From Manihot esculenta (Eukaryota > Streptophyta > Magnoliopsida > Malpighiales > Euphorbiaceae): DNA of 64,000 nucleotides. The translations under genes were made by a program, and so were the position numbers. Of the stretch, positions 47,647 to 59,727 are shown in pieces. The stretch lies in the NCBI RefSeq assembly GCF_001659605.2, contig NC_035172.2:17113051-17177050 (forward strand), given 5' to 3'. Within the stretch, counting starts at the first letter, position 1. Each line of letters begins with the position of its first letter. The notes beneath the pieces were generated by a model that had not been told where the DNA came from, did no database searches, and worked only from the letters and a program-made list of their open reading frames with translations.

Positions 47647-49316
47647 TTAAGCTCATTTCATGTTTAAAGTAAGTTTTATGCAAGATCTATGGGGTAGAAT
47701 GCATGTTTAGCTCATAGTTAGGTTTTTGAGTTAATGTTATGTTTTGAGCATGTATGTTGGATTTGAGTTGTTGTTGTGTGTTGTAGTTGGGGTTTAAGTT
47801 AGTTTGAAGCCCCTAGGAGCCAATGTATGTATATTTGCATGATTTGGATGAGTTATATGCATGTTGTAAGATTTGGGAGGCAAATGTGCATAAAGGAGCC
47901 AAGTTTCTGCCCTTTGGAAGAAACCAGGTTCGGCAGCCGAAGGAACTTTTGGCCGCCGAACATGGCTAGGGAGGCAGGCCTTTCGGTTGCTGAAGTTGCC
48001 CCCGAAAAGAAACTTTCGTCTCTGTCTGGGACTTTCGGCCGCCGAAGGTGCTGCCGAACCTGCCTGGGTTTCGGCTCTGGAGGGACTTTCGGCCGCCGAA
48101 GGTGCCGCCGAACCTGCCCTGTTCTGCCTTCCTTTGCATGTTTTTGCATGATTGTTTTGAGGTGTTTTAGGGGGTTTTTGGGGGATGTTTTTATAGTTAT
48201 GTTGTAGTTGTTTGGTCCCTCATTTGAGTCCACCTGTGTAGGTTCGGACCCGAGAAACCGAGGACCCCAGCAGTGAGTTAGCTGCTTCTGAGTCAGTAGA
48301 GCTTCTGCCAGAGGTGAGTAGAATAAACCTTTATGTTTTTAAAGCAAATGAATTATACAGTTGAGCATGTTCATGCATCATGAATGCCATGTGATGAATT
48401 AGGTTGCTTGCATTAGAATTCACGAATATGTTGCATTGCATTTATGATGTTGATGTGGATTGGTTATTGAATGATCCTTTAGTCCTCATATGGTATGATG
48501 ATGCTACGGCATGAGATGGTATGGAAGTTCAGGTTGTACCCATTCTACGTCCCTGGCACTATGTAAGAGAAAGTCCAGGTTGTACCCATTCTACGTCCCT
48601 GGCACATTGGTATGTATGCTATGCTATGTTAAGAGAAAGACCGGTTGTACCCATTCTACGTCCCGGCACTTTGGAATGTAGAGGACTATTGGTGACAATA
48701 CCATCCGAGATGTGATTAGTTGTGATGTGTTGCATTACATAATGGCATGAGATTTAAATATTGTTTTCTATTATTCTGCTCACTGGGCTCTAGTAGCTCA
48801 CCCCTTTTCCCTAATCCCCTAGGATTGCAGGTACGGGCTAGACAGAGAAGTCAAGAAGAGTAAAGTCTTATGTTTGTAATAGTTAGAAAGTGGACATGAT
48901 AAATTGTATAATGATGTAAAGTTGAACAGTCATGTTATGTATAAAGATATTGAGGATTAGAATATGTGCTTGACCCTATGGATGTTGTTATCCCTTTTAA
49001 TACATGATCTTAGAGGTTTTATGATGACTATGTTTAGCCAACTCAACATATGTTATGCCACCCATTGGGGGCATTGATGAGATCCCTCAGAGGGGTCAAG
49101 CTATGATTATGTATATGTTCAGTGCATGCACAGGTTGAGTTTGGCGTATGATAGAATGTATGAAAAAAAAGTTTTAAATTTTTTTATGTAGTTTCTTGAT
49201 CATGTATGGGATTAAACAGGTTTCCAGAATGTATGTTTGGCTTGCTACGGGTCCCGGCGGCCTTAAGTGGACCCGGATCCTAGCGCCGGTAGCGGTCCGA
49301 TTTTTGGGTAGTTACA
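47647..49316 (+). repeat. Middle LTR, second part
   Basis: It resumes with TTAAGCTCATTTC exactly where the first part stopped and ends TAGTTACA at 49,316, followed at once by a PBS. It therefore serves as 3' LTR of copy 1 and 5' LTR of copy 2. Confidence 0.95.
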
Positions 49317-49319
49317 GAA

Positions 49320-49331
49320 TGGTATCAGAGC
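49320..49331 (+). promoter_or_regulatory. Primer-binding site of copy 2
   Basis: TGGTATCAGAGC, 3 bp after the end of the middle LTR. Its presence here shows that a second complete internal region starts, rather than host DNA. Confidence 0.9.
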
Positions 49332-49568
49332 CCTAGGTTCATATGGTCGGACCTAGAGTGTCGGGCTCATAGATGTGACAGAAGGTCAAGCACAATAGGA
49401 AGGTCATGTCCACTAGGATAGGATGTAGAGTCCTGTCTTGTATGATGATGTGAAATGCCATGATTATATGCATGTGCATTAATGATATGTGATGAGGGTT
49501 CGTGTGTGCCCACATTAACCATATGATGCTAATGTTTGCTTGTTATGTGCTGCCTTTCAGAAAACAGG

Positions 49569-52500
49569 ATGAGAGGAACCCGTCGATCTGCACGATTGAC
49601 TGGAGTGCCACCTGAGGATGAGGGCATGAGCGCCCGTCCTCCTACATTGCCTAGGGCAATGTCAAGCAGGTCCAACAGGGACAGAACAGTAAGAGACCCT
49701 AGAAGGTCTTTGGATCTGGGTAGAAGCAGATCAGTCAGAGGAACAGTTCAGAGAGGAATGTCAGAAGGCATGGGGGATGATATGGATGTAGAGCAGAGGA
49801 GGGATGGCAGTTTGGGAGTTAGTATGTCAGAAGAGGGAATGGGAGAGTCCCAAGGAGGCACTCAGGCCTCGGGATTTGTTCAGCCACCCCACTACCCACA
49901 CTTCTCACAAAATCCCGGGTATTCGATGGGAGGTACATCGGATTACCCTAGTTTCACCCCTTATCCCGCACAGATGCCATACCCACCCTACTACCCACCA
50001 TATTCACAATACCCAATGTATCCACCCCCACCTTACTATCCAAACCCTACTCCAGAAAATGTTGCACCACCTCCACCACCTACAGAACCAGCAGCCCCTG
50101 TTACTCAACCTTCTAAACCTAGCTCAGCCAGTGGGAGCAAGGTCAAGATGACCGACTACATGAAGTTGGGTGCTCCCCAGTATGAAAAAGGGGATGACCC
50201 GTTTGTGTATCTTGAGAGGGTTAAGGTGATCATGGACGAGATTGGGGCTGATGATAGTAGAGCCATTCAGATGGCTGGGTTCACACTTAAGTGCAGGAAG
50301 GCACGAGAGTGGTTCAAGAATTATGTGAACCCCAGAGTAGACAGCATGTCTTGGGAAGAATTTGCAAACGAGTTTGCAGGATGGGCTTTCCCAGATAGTT
50401 CAAGGGAGCTGAAGATGATAGAGTTTGAGCAGTTGAGGCAGACTGATGAGATGGGTGTAGAGGAGTTCACAGACAGATTCTTGGAGCTGTTGCCATTTGC
50501 AGGGCAAAACCTTGACACGGATTAGAAAAGGTCAAGGAGGTATATCATGAAACTCCACTCTAGATATTCCTCCTTGATCCAGTCAATAGATAGGGAGAGC
50601 TTCCACGCCATAGTGGATATGGCCCGGAAAATGGAGGCCAGTGCCATCGTTCAGGGAACAGTTAAGCAGTCAGTGGCACAGCCTTCTGGTTCCAAGACCC
50701 CAGGCTCTTCTTCTTTCAGTGCAGCAGTTTCAGGTAGGAAAAAGTGGAGTAACACCACTAGGAAGCCCAAGAAGAACAAGTTTTGGAACAAGGTCAAGTC
50801 TAGTCTGGGACTAGGGAGTGGCTCAAGCTCTGGCGCGGATAATGCAGTTTGTGCAAAGTGTGGTAGGCTACACAGGGGAGTTTGTCGGGCTGGGATAGCA
50901 GCCTGCTTCAGATGCGGGCAAGAGGGACACATGGCTCGGGAGTGTCCTAGGGCAGCTTTTGGAGCACAGTCTCAGCAGACAGCTTCTGGCAGTGTGGCTC
51001 AGCCAGCAGCTCCAGCCATGACTCAGGCAAGTGGCAGAGGCAGAGGGAGAGGGGCAGCCTCTTCTTCAGCGGGTTTCAGAGGTGAAGGTCCATCGGCTCC
51101 AGCACGGATCTTCACAATGACTCAGCAGGAGGCAGATGCATCTAACACCGTGGTGGCAGGTAATTTAGTCATTGGTTGTTCAGATGTGTATGCCTTGATG
51201 GACCCTGGTGCATCTGATTCTTTTATTGCTCTGAGAGCCGTCCAGAGGTTGGGGTTGATGATCTCTGAGTTAGAGTGTCATCTCTGGGTCAGTGGACCCA
51301 AGTGTGATCCATCAGTGGCAGAGTCAGTCTGCCAGTGTAGTCCTGTGTTTGTTGAGGGAAGATGCTTGTCCGCCGACCTGGTGGTTCTAGATTTGACAGA
51401 TTTTGACGTCATTCTAGGGATGGACTGGCTATCTACCCATGGTGCTACCTTGGACTGCAAGGACAAGGTAGTCAGGTTCAGAGTTCAGGATGGGTCAGAG
51501 GTTGTCTTCAGAGGAGACAGGAGGGGTACACCTAGAGGTCTGATATCAGCTCTTCAGGCTCGTAGGTTGCTTAGGAAGGGATGTCAGGGGTATTTGGCTC
51601 ATGTGAGAAAGCTTAGCAGTCAGATTAGAGAGCCCGCCTCGGTGCCAGTGGTTACAGAGTTTCTAGACGTCTTCCCAGACGAGCTGCCAGGTTTACCACC
51701 TACTAGGGAGATAGAGTTCGAGATAGAATTGATGCCTGGAACCCGACCGATCTCTATCCCTCCCTACAGGATGGCTCCAGCCGAGTTGAAAGAATTGAAG
51801 GAACAGTTGCAAGAGTTGGTAGAAAAGGGCTTCATCCGACCGAGCACCTCACCTTGGGGTGCACCAGTCTTGTTCGTGAGAAAGAAGGATGGATCCCTTA
51901 GGCTTTGTATCGACTACAGGCAGTTGAACAAAGTCACTACCAAGAATAAGTACCCGTTGCCTAGGATCGACGATCTATTTGACCAGCTAGCCGGAGCAGG
52001 TTGTTTCTCCAAAATAGATCTGAGGTCTGGGCACCATCAGCTGAGGATCAGAGATGAGGATGTGCCAAAGACAGCTTTCAGGACCAGATATGGGCATTTT
52101 GAGTTCCTCGTAATGCCGTTTGGGTTAACCAACGCCTCTGCAGCATTCATGGATCTCATGAACAGAGTGTTTAGTCAGTACCTGGATCACTTCGTTATTG
52201 TCTTCATAGATGATATCTTAGTGTATTCCAGGAATGCAGAGGAGCATGCCCATCATCTGCGGTTGGTCTTGCAGACCTTGAGGGAACATGGCTTGTATGC
52301 CAAGTTCTCTAAATGTGAGTTCTGGCTGAGGAGCATTTCGTTCTTGGGGCATGTAGTGTCAGAGAATGGGATTGAGGTGGACTCCAATAAGACATAAACT
52401 ATGGCTAACTGGCCTAGACCCACTTCAGTGACGGAGATCAGGAGTTTCTTGGGTTTGGCAGGTTACTACAGGAGTTTCGTTCAGGACTTCTCGAAAATAG

Positions 52501-54545
52501 CAGCTCCTCTGACCAGACGAACCAGGAAGAATCAAAAGTTTCTGTGGACCGACCAGTGTGAAGAGAGTTTTGACGAGCTTAAGAAGAGGTTGACTTCAGC
52601 ACCAGTTTTAGCTCTGCCATCTAGTGATGAGGACTTTACAGTCTTTTGTGATGCGTCCCGTGTGGGACTGGGTTGTGTACTGATGCAGAATGAGAGGGTT
52701 ATTGCTTATACTTCTAGGCAGCTGAAGAAGCATGAGTTGAATTACCCCACGCATGACCTTGAGATGGCAGCAGTAATCTTTGCACTCAAGATGTGGAGGC
52801 ACTACCTCTATGGGGTAAAATGTGAGATCTTTACAGATCATAAGAGCCTGCAGTACATCCTGAGTCAAAGAGATTTGAACTTGAGACAGAGGAGATGGGT
52901 AGAGCTGCTGAGTGACTATGATTGCAAGATTCAGAATCATCCGGGTAAGGTGAATGTCGTGGCAGACGCCCTAAGCCGGAAGTCACTAGGCAGTCTATCC
53001 CACATCACGGCAGAGAGGAGACCAGTGGTGAAGGAGTTTTACAAGCTCATTGATGAAGGTCTACAGTTGGAGTTGTCTGGTACAGGTGCCTTGGTTGCTC
53101 AGATGAAAGTGACACCCGTGTTTCTGGAGTAGGTGGCTCAGAAACAGCATGAGGACCCAGAGTTAGTGAAGATTGCCAGGACTGTTCAGTCAGGCAAGGA
53201 CAGTGAGTTCAGATTTGACAGTAAGGGGATCCTCCGCTATGGGAGTCGATTGTGTGTACCAGATGACATAGGGCTAAAAGGAGATATTATGAGAGAGGCT
53301 CATAATGCAAGATACAGCATTCACCCCGGAGCCACCAAGATGTACCAAGATCTGAAGAAAGTTTATTGGTGGCCAGCAATGAAGAAAGAAGTGGCACAGT
53401 TCATGTCAGCCTGCGAAGTGTGTCAGAGGGTGAAGCTGGAACATCAAAAGCCGGCTGGAATGCTTAACCCGCTACCTATTCCAGAGTGGAAATGGGAGAA
53501 TATAGCTATGGACTTCGTAGTGGGGTTACCGGCAGCGTCCAACAGATTGGACTCCATATGGGTGATTGTGGACAGACTCACCAAATCTGCTCACTTCATT
53601 CCTGTCAGAAGTGGCTACTTTGTGGACAAGTTGGCGCAGGTATATGTGGATGAGATCGTCAGGCTGCATGGGGTTCCCGTTTCGATAGTGTCAGATAGAG
53701 AGCCCCAGTTCACCTCCAGGTTTTGGCGGAGTCTGCAGAATGCCATGGGTACTAGGTTGGATTTCAGCACTGCCTTCCACCCCCAGACTGATGGACAGTC
53801 AGAAAGGACCATCCAGACTATCGAGGATATGCTTAGAATGTGTGTGCTGGACTTTGGCGGTTCTTGGAGGCAGCATCTACCTTTGGTGGAGTTTGCCTAC
53901 AATAACAGCCATCATGCTAGCATCGGGATGGCTCCATATGAAGCTTTATATGGAAGGAAGTGCAGATCACCTGTTTGCTGGGAGGAAGTTGGAGAGAAGG
54001 CCTTGGCAGAGCCTGAGTTAGTAGAGGTTACCAGCAGGGTGGTACCCATAATCAGAGAGAGAATCAAGACTGCTGCAAGCAGACAGAAGAGTTATGCAGA
54101 CATCCGCAGAAGGCATATAGAGTTTCAGGAGGGGGATCTGGTATTGCTCAAGGTGTCTCCAATGAAAGGAGTGGTTCACTTTGGGAAGAAAGGTAAACTA
54201 GCCCCACGATACATCGGACCCTTCGAAATCTTGCAGAAGATTGGGAATGTGTCGTACAAGCTAGATTTGCCTGCTTCAATGGCAAGAATCCATCCGGTTT
54301 TCCATGTTTCAATGTTGAGGAAATTCGTGTCAGATCCGAGCAAGGTTCTTAGTGAGCCTGATGTGGAGGTCCAAGAGGATCTCACCTATGTTGAGCAGCC
54401 AGTGCGGATCATAGACACCCAGATCAGAAAGCTAAGAAACAAGGAAATCCCGATGGTGAAAGTCCTATGGAACCACCACAATTTGGAAGAATGCACTTGG
54501 GAGACACGGGAGTCTATGCTCCAGCAATACCCTTATCTTTTCTAA
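49569..54545 (+). pseudogene. Family-G gag-pol, copy 2 (three different nonsense codons)
   Basis: Exactly the same length as copy 1 (4,977 nt, 1,659 codons) with the same domain order: gag, CCHC, protease ([10 protein letters not shown]), RT with FIDDILVYS, RNase H, integrase, chromodomain-like end (VRIIDTQIRKLRNKEIPM, then EECTWETRESM). Stops at 50,523 (TAG), 52,395 (TAA) and 53,130 (TAG) are all at other sites than in copy 1. No frameshift is present, which points to recent inactivation. The start is by analogy with copy 1. The end is TAA after QQYPYLF. Confidence 0.93.
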
Positions 54546-54636
54546 GGTTAGTTCTTGTATGTTTCATGTGTGTCATGTATGTTGTGATGACTCTATGCAT
54601 GTGCTAGTTGAGGAACATTCGGGGATGAATGTTCTT

Positions 54637-54649
54637 AAGGGGGGGAGAA
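54637..54649 (+). promoter_or_regulatory. Polypurine tract of copy 2
   Basis: AAGGGGGGGAGAA directly precedes the last LTR. Confidence 0.85.
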
Positions 54650-56908
54650 TGTAATACCCGACTAGACTCCGGTGTCGGAATTCCTACCGTCCGGTGGAAT
54701 TTCGGATGTCGAAGACCCCTAGAAGGGTAAAACCATGTTTTCATGAAATGTTTTAATGTTTTTGATGATTTTAAGTAAAGAGGAAATGAGTTTTTGAATA
54801 AAAACACCCTTGGAGGAAACTCATGTTCGGCCGCCGAAACTCAAAGTTCGGCCGCCGAACGTGCATGCACTTCGGGAGTGCTTTAGGCCCCCGAAGGCAT
54901 AAGTGAGGAAAGTCCTGGTTCGGCCGCCGAACATGGCATGCATGCGGAGGCACTTTCGGCCCCCGAACGTGGCCTGGCCAGCCACTATAAAAGGGTCCCT
55001 TAGCCGAAAACGGGCGAGCTTTTTCCCCATTTTCGGCCAAGGTGAGTCCTTCCGCCATTCCTCACCATCCTTGAGTTCTTTCCTCCAAATCTTTCAAGTT
55101 TTTCACAAGCTTTTGCTTTGTTTTGAAGATTTTCGAGTTTAACGCAAGTTTTGGAGCTTTAAGGTTCAAGAACTCAAAATCTCCCACCTTCGAGTTTAGG
55201 ACGTCTCTCTCTCGATCTTCAAGAGGTAAGAGCCGATCTTAAGCTCATTTCATGTTTAAAGTAAGTTTTATGCAAGATCTATGGGGTATAATGCATGTTT
55301 AGCTCATAGTTAGGTTTTTAAGTTAATGTTATGTTTTGAGCATGTATGTTGGATTTGAGTTGTTGTTGTGTGTTGTAGTTGGGGTTTAAGTTAGTTTGAA
55401 GCCCCTAGGAGCCAATGTATGTATATTTACATGATTTGGATGAGTTATATGCATGTTGTAAGATTTGGGAGGCAAATGTGCATAAAGGAGCCAAGTTTCT
55501 GCCCTTTGGCAGAAACCAGGTTCGGCAGCCGAAGGAACTTTCGGCCGCCGAACATGGCTGGGGAGGCAGGCCTTTCGGCTGCTGAAGTTGCCCCCGAAAA
55601 GAGACTTTCTTCTCTGTCTGGGACTTTCGGCCGCCGAAGGTGCCGCCGAACCTGCCTGGGTTTCGGCTCTGGAGGGACTTTCGGCCGCCGAAGGTGCCGC
55701 CGAACCTGCCCTGTTCTGCCTTCCTTTGCATGTTTTTGCATGATTGTTTTGAGGTGTTTTAGGGGGTTTTTGGGGGATGTTTTTAGAGTTATGTTGTAGT
55801 TGTTTGGTCCCTCATTTGAGTCCACCTGTGTAGGTTCGGACCCGAGGAACCGAGGACCCCAGCAGTGAGTTAGCTGCTTCTGAGTCAGTAGAGCTTCTGC
55901 CAGAGGTGAGTAGAATAAACCTTTATGTTTTTAAAGCAAATGAATTATACAGTTGAGCATGTTCATGCATCATGAATGCCATGTGATGAATTAGGTTGCT
56001 TGCATTAGAATTCACGAATATGTTGCATTGCATTTATGATGTTGATGTGGATTGGTTATTGAATGATCCTTTAGTCCTCATATGGTATGATGATGCTACG
56101 GCATGAGATGGTATGGAAGTTCAGGTTGTACCCATTCTACGTCCCTGGCACTATGTAAGAGAAAGTCCAGGTTGTACCCATTCTACGTCCCTGGCACATT
56201 GGTATGTATGCTATGCTATGTTAAGAGAAAGACCGGTTGTACCCATTCTACGTCCCGGCACTTTGGAATGTAGAGGACTATTGGTGACAATACCATCCGA
56301 GATGTGATTAGTTGTGATGTGTTGCATTACATAATGGCATGAGATTTAAATATTGTTTTCTATTATTCTGCTCACTGGGCTCTAGTAGCTCACCCCTTTT
56401 CCCTAATCCCCCAGGATTGCAGGTACGGGCTAGACAGAGAAGTCAAGAAGAGTAAAGTCTTATGTTTGTAATAGTTAGAAAGTGGACATGATAAATTGTA
56501 TAATGATGTAAAGTTGAACAGTCATGTTATGTATAAAGATATTGAGGATTAGAATATGTGCTTGACCCTATGGATGTTGTTATCCCTTTTAATACATGAT
56601 CTTAGAGGTTTTATGATGACTATGTTTAGCCAACTCAACATATGTTATGCCACCCATTGGGGGCATTGATGAGATCCCTCAGAGGGGTCAAGCTATGATT
56701 ATGTATATGTTCAGTGCATGCACAGGTTGAGTTTGGCGTATGATAGAATGTATGAAAGAAAAGTTTTAAATTTTTTTATGTAGTTTCTTGATCATGTATG
56801 GGATTAAACAGGTTTCCAGAATGTATGTTTGGCTTGCTACGGGTCCCGGCGGCCTTAAATCGACTAGGATCCTAGCGCCGGTAGCGGTCCGATTTTTGGG
56901 TCGTTACA
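54650..56908 (+). repeat. Family-G LTR 3 of the array (3' LTR)
   Basis: 2,259 bp, TGTAATACCC to TCGTTACA. TATAAAA is at 54,986-54,992. Like LTR 1 it lacks the extra 21-bp near-palindrome unit. It is followed directly by GTTAGGGAC of the copia element. Confidence 0.95.
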
Positions 56909-57090
56909 GTTAGGGACAAAATTCAACAAGGTATTATCAAGCTTTTGCTCGTCCAATCTTCTGACCAACTTGCTAATCTGCATACCAAAGCGCTTGGTAT
57001 AATTTCCTTCCAGATCTTATTATCCAAGCTCGGAGTGATAGACATTCACTCTTCAGCTTGCGGGGGAGTGTTACAGAAGAAAAGAGAAAG
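56909..57090 (+). repeat. Right copy of the 182-bp copia segment
   Basis: Repeats 29,920-30,101. The copia pol frame in this copy ends 38 bp inside the copia 3' LTR (TAA at 57,104-57,106). The four differences I see from the left copy are all C-to-T or G-to-A. Confidence 0.95.
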
Positions 57091-57242
57091 GGTAGTTAAC
57101 TTCTAATCCAAATGTATTTATCCTATTGGTTAGAATAGCTCAGTCTCTTTTCTTTTTCTTTTTCTTCTTTGTATATAAAGCCTCTTCTATCAATGAGAAA
57201 TCCATCAATTCTTCTCTCCATTTAACGATTCCTTTTCTGTTA
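57069..57242 (+). repeat. Copia 3' LTR
   Basis: 174 bp, partner of 23,132-23,305, preceded by the purine stretch GCGGGGGAG and followed by the target duplication ATGAC (57,243-57,247). Confidence 0.93.
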
Positions 57243-57247
57243 ATGAC

Positions 57248-58300
57248 AAATAAATAATTGGGATGATTTTGTCATTAAAGTAGTAGAAAAACAAAAAAAA
57301 AAAAGGAAAAAATCTTTATCATGAAGGTCGAGGGTATATCACTCCGTCTTGAAACATCATAGTAACTTTTATCTTAACTATATCTTTAGAAGTTTAAAAT
57401 GGTAATGGATTGGAAATTGCAAATAATATAAATAGAGTTGAACTCCTCATAAGCATAAGAAGAAGAAGCATAATAGTTGAGGATTTTTGACTTTGGATCT
57501 TAGTTTTCTCCTTTTCGTTTAAGTTGTTTTGTTGTTTTTTCTGATCTTTTCTTGTTTTTCTCATCGCTTGAAGCCAAGGAGAGTTTGTTTTTAGTTTTGT
57601 TACCTCCATCCTTTCCAGTATCTCTCGCTGTGAACGGATGTTTTAGTAGTATTTTTTCCTTTTCTTCCCTTTTATTTATTTTATGTGTATTCAGATTCTC
57701 GATGCTGATCTTGCAAAAAACTTACTGTTTGCATGATCTATTTCTTTGGGATTTTGATTGTCCTTCTGGTGTAGAGGATAGTTATTTGCGCGATGTCGAT
57801 ATTTCCAGGATAGCATCGATATGTCCGGTGGTTCACGCTCCCGTTGGCCATCTTTGGTTGGGTTGTGCGATATTTCCTCCCTCCATTTGCTTTGTCGGTG
57901 GACACTTCTTGCCCTCTACTTGATTTCTCTCCATTTGCATATTGGGTGTCGTTGCTTTTGTTATTCCTTGTTTTGCTTCTTCTTTTTGGCTATTGCGGTG
58001 ATTCTACTTGGGTTTGCTCGGTGCGTAGCGGTGGTGGTGCATGTTAACCGGTGCAGTTGGATTTATTTTGTTGATTTGTTTTATTTGTTAGTTTTGGTTC
58101 ATTGGTTAGTTTTTTTTTTTTTTTTTTTTTGGATTTGATTTACTTTTGGTTGATTTGTTTGTTGATACCTGTTGAGGACTGGGTTTTGGTGTTCTTTAGT
58201 GGCACTCATGTAATTTTCAGCTCTTTTAGCTTTTAAATGCAGCTCTAGCATGCATTGATTAAAAAAAAAAAAAGGCATACTTTAAACATGTAGCAATTTT
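57248..58300 (+). other. Unassigned stretch with TATA box, pyrimidine-rich leader and A-tract
   Basis: TATAAATA lies at 57,427-57,434. A T/C-rich stretch with small ORFs follows, without any family I recognise. There are a 21-nt poly-T run (58,110-58,130) and a 13-nt poly-A run (58,261-58,273). The layout could be the remains of a transcribed, reverse-transcribed sequence (a truncated LINE or processed copy). No flanking duplication was found. Treat as unknown. Confidence 0.25.
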
Positions 58301-59727
58301 TAAGGAGCTGATTTGTTGATTGTACTAATTGATGTTTGTTATATTGATTAATGCTTCCATTTGTTGGTTATATTGAAAAAAATTAAGAGACGATATTCTA
58401 AGTGCTTGACAAAAAGCTAATGACAATTTTCAATGAAAAAAAAAAATCTTAGTTATTATGTATCGTAAATAATAAAATAGTTTAAATTTTAAAATTAAGA
58501 GACTAGTGCATAATTAATGATAAAACTCAGGGAACAAATAATAATTTTTCTTTTAAAAAATAAAGCTAACATGATTTTAATAATAAATTATATTTTTATT
58601 TTTCTAATATGTCTACGCATATTGTTTTATTAAAAATTAAATAACTTACATTATTAAATTATTCTCAAATTCATTAAATAAGATATATTAGTAAGTTAAT
58701 AAATAATAATAATTATTAATTACATACAAAGTGGATAAAAATAAATATATTTTATCCCATCGCTTAAAATTAAAAATTTTATAAGAATTTAATTTAATTA
58801 ATTTTTTTTCTAATAATATTTTATTTAGAGTGAAAAAATTCAATTATTTATAATTTAAAAAATTTTTATTTTTAAAGAAATAAAAATTTTATATAATTTT
58901 GTAAAAATTTATTTAAATTATTTTCTTATAAAATAAATCATACAAAATAAAGATGTCGAATCCACACTAGCTTTTTATCAATCACATAATAAAGATGTCG
59001 AATCCACACTAGCTACCAATAACTTATGTAATATATATAAAAAAAAAACTTCTTCTCCCTCTAAATTTCTGAGAGATTTTCTCTTTATTGCTTGTGGTAT
59101 TCTTGATTATCTAGAAGTTTTTTTTATCGCCACTTCAGTAATCTTCCTTTATCCTTATGTCTCCCTCTTAACTATAGGTTATCCTCTTTATCTTGAATGA
59201 ATTGTACTGATGTTGCGGAAATTAGATTGATAACATGAGCAGAATGAAATCGTGCTACGATTGGTCATAACATGCAAAGGAGATAACGTAAGGTGGTAGT
59301 GGGTGTCCACGGCAGCCACTCCAACGCTGTTAGTATACTGAAAAAAAGAGCGAATGCAATGAATGACTTAGAATTTTAGTGTAAGAGAATAGCATACCTT
59401 GGTAACTATTGTTCTTCTACCTTTATATTATAAGAGATAGAGACGAACATGGTATCTTCCTGATGCGTCTGTGGTAATATAGCCGTCTGCTTGCTATGGG
59501 GCATCTCTAGCCATTAGGTGGAAATCCCGCTATCACAAGCATCATGGAGATATGTTAGGCTGTGACTGATAACAGTAACTTCGAATCAAGACTCACCTCG
59601 CCAAGGAAAGGGCGAGTGTTCTGGCAGTGATCCGGGTATTAAAGTGTCAGGATCTTCTTTTTCTCGTACTGGTCTGCATTTTCTACGTGTTTGATCATTG
59701 TCGCATGTCCCTACTTAGTACCGATAG
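58301..59727. other. AT-rich spacer with a 25-bp direct repeat
   Basis: No gene recognised. A 25-bp sequence beginning 'taaagatgtcgaatccac' occurs at 58,948-58,972 and again at 58,990-59,014. The part from 59,200 to 59,727 is less AT-rich and may be a remnant of another element, but nothing in it could be matched. Confidence 0.4.

Larger units (their letters stand above)
30102..56908 (+). mobile_element. Tandem family-G array LTR-gagpol-LTR-gagpol-LTR (with nested minus-strand element)
   Basis: Three plus-oriented LTRs (30,102-32,359; 37,695-38,308 plus 47,647-49,316; 54,650-56,908) alternate with two internal regions (32,360-37,694, 5,335 bp; 49,317-54,649, 5,333 bp). The middle LTR is shared: it is followed by a PBS as well as preceded by a PPT. 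The flanking 5-mers differ (GAAAG on the left, GTTAG on the right), so this is not a simple insertion. The two gag-pol regions are nearly identical. The family is a Tekay/Del-like chromovirus by its C-terminal chromodomain-like segment and iMet PBS. Confidence 0.93.
23132..57242 (+). mobile_element. Ty1/copia element split by nested gypsy insertions
   Basis: The 5' LTR (23,132-23,305) and 3' LTR (57,069-57,242) are both 174 bp, start TGTTACAG and end CTGTTA, and are flanked by the same 5-bp duplication ATGAC. Coding parts occur in copia order: gag, protease, integrase, RT, RNase H. Foreign DNA inside it is a solo family-G LTR (24,726-27,051) and a 26.8-kb family-G array (30,102-56,908). With these removed, and the 182-bp duplication counted once, the element is roughly 4.8 kb. 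It is defective, with several stops and a frameshift. Integrase before RT and the YVDDLILVG box identify copia. Confidence 0.93.

Noticed and set aside
30102..56908. Reading the array as two independent insertions with lost TSDs
   Set aside because: The shared middle LTR with both a PPT and a PBS, and the 182-bp host duplication, are better explained by one recombination event.
57552..58138. Short ORFs of 123, 105 and 67 residues, hydrophobic
   Set aside because: They overlap in different frames in a T-rich stretch with a 21-nt poly-T; no family, signal or homologous frame recognised.
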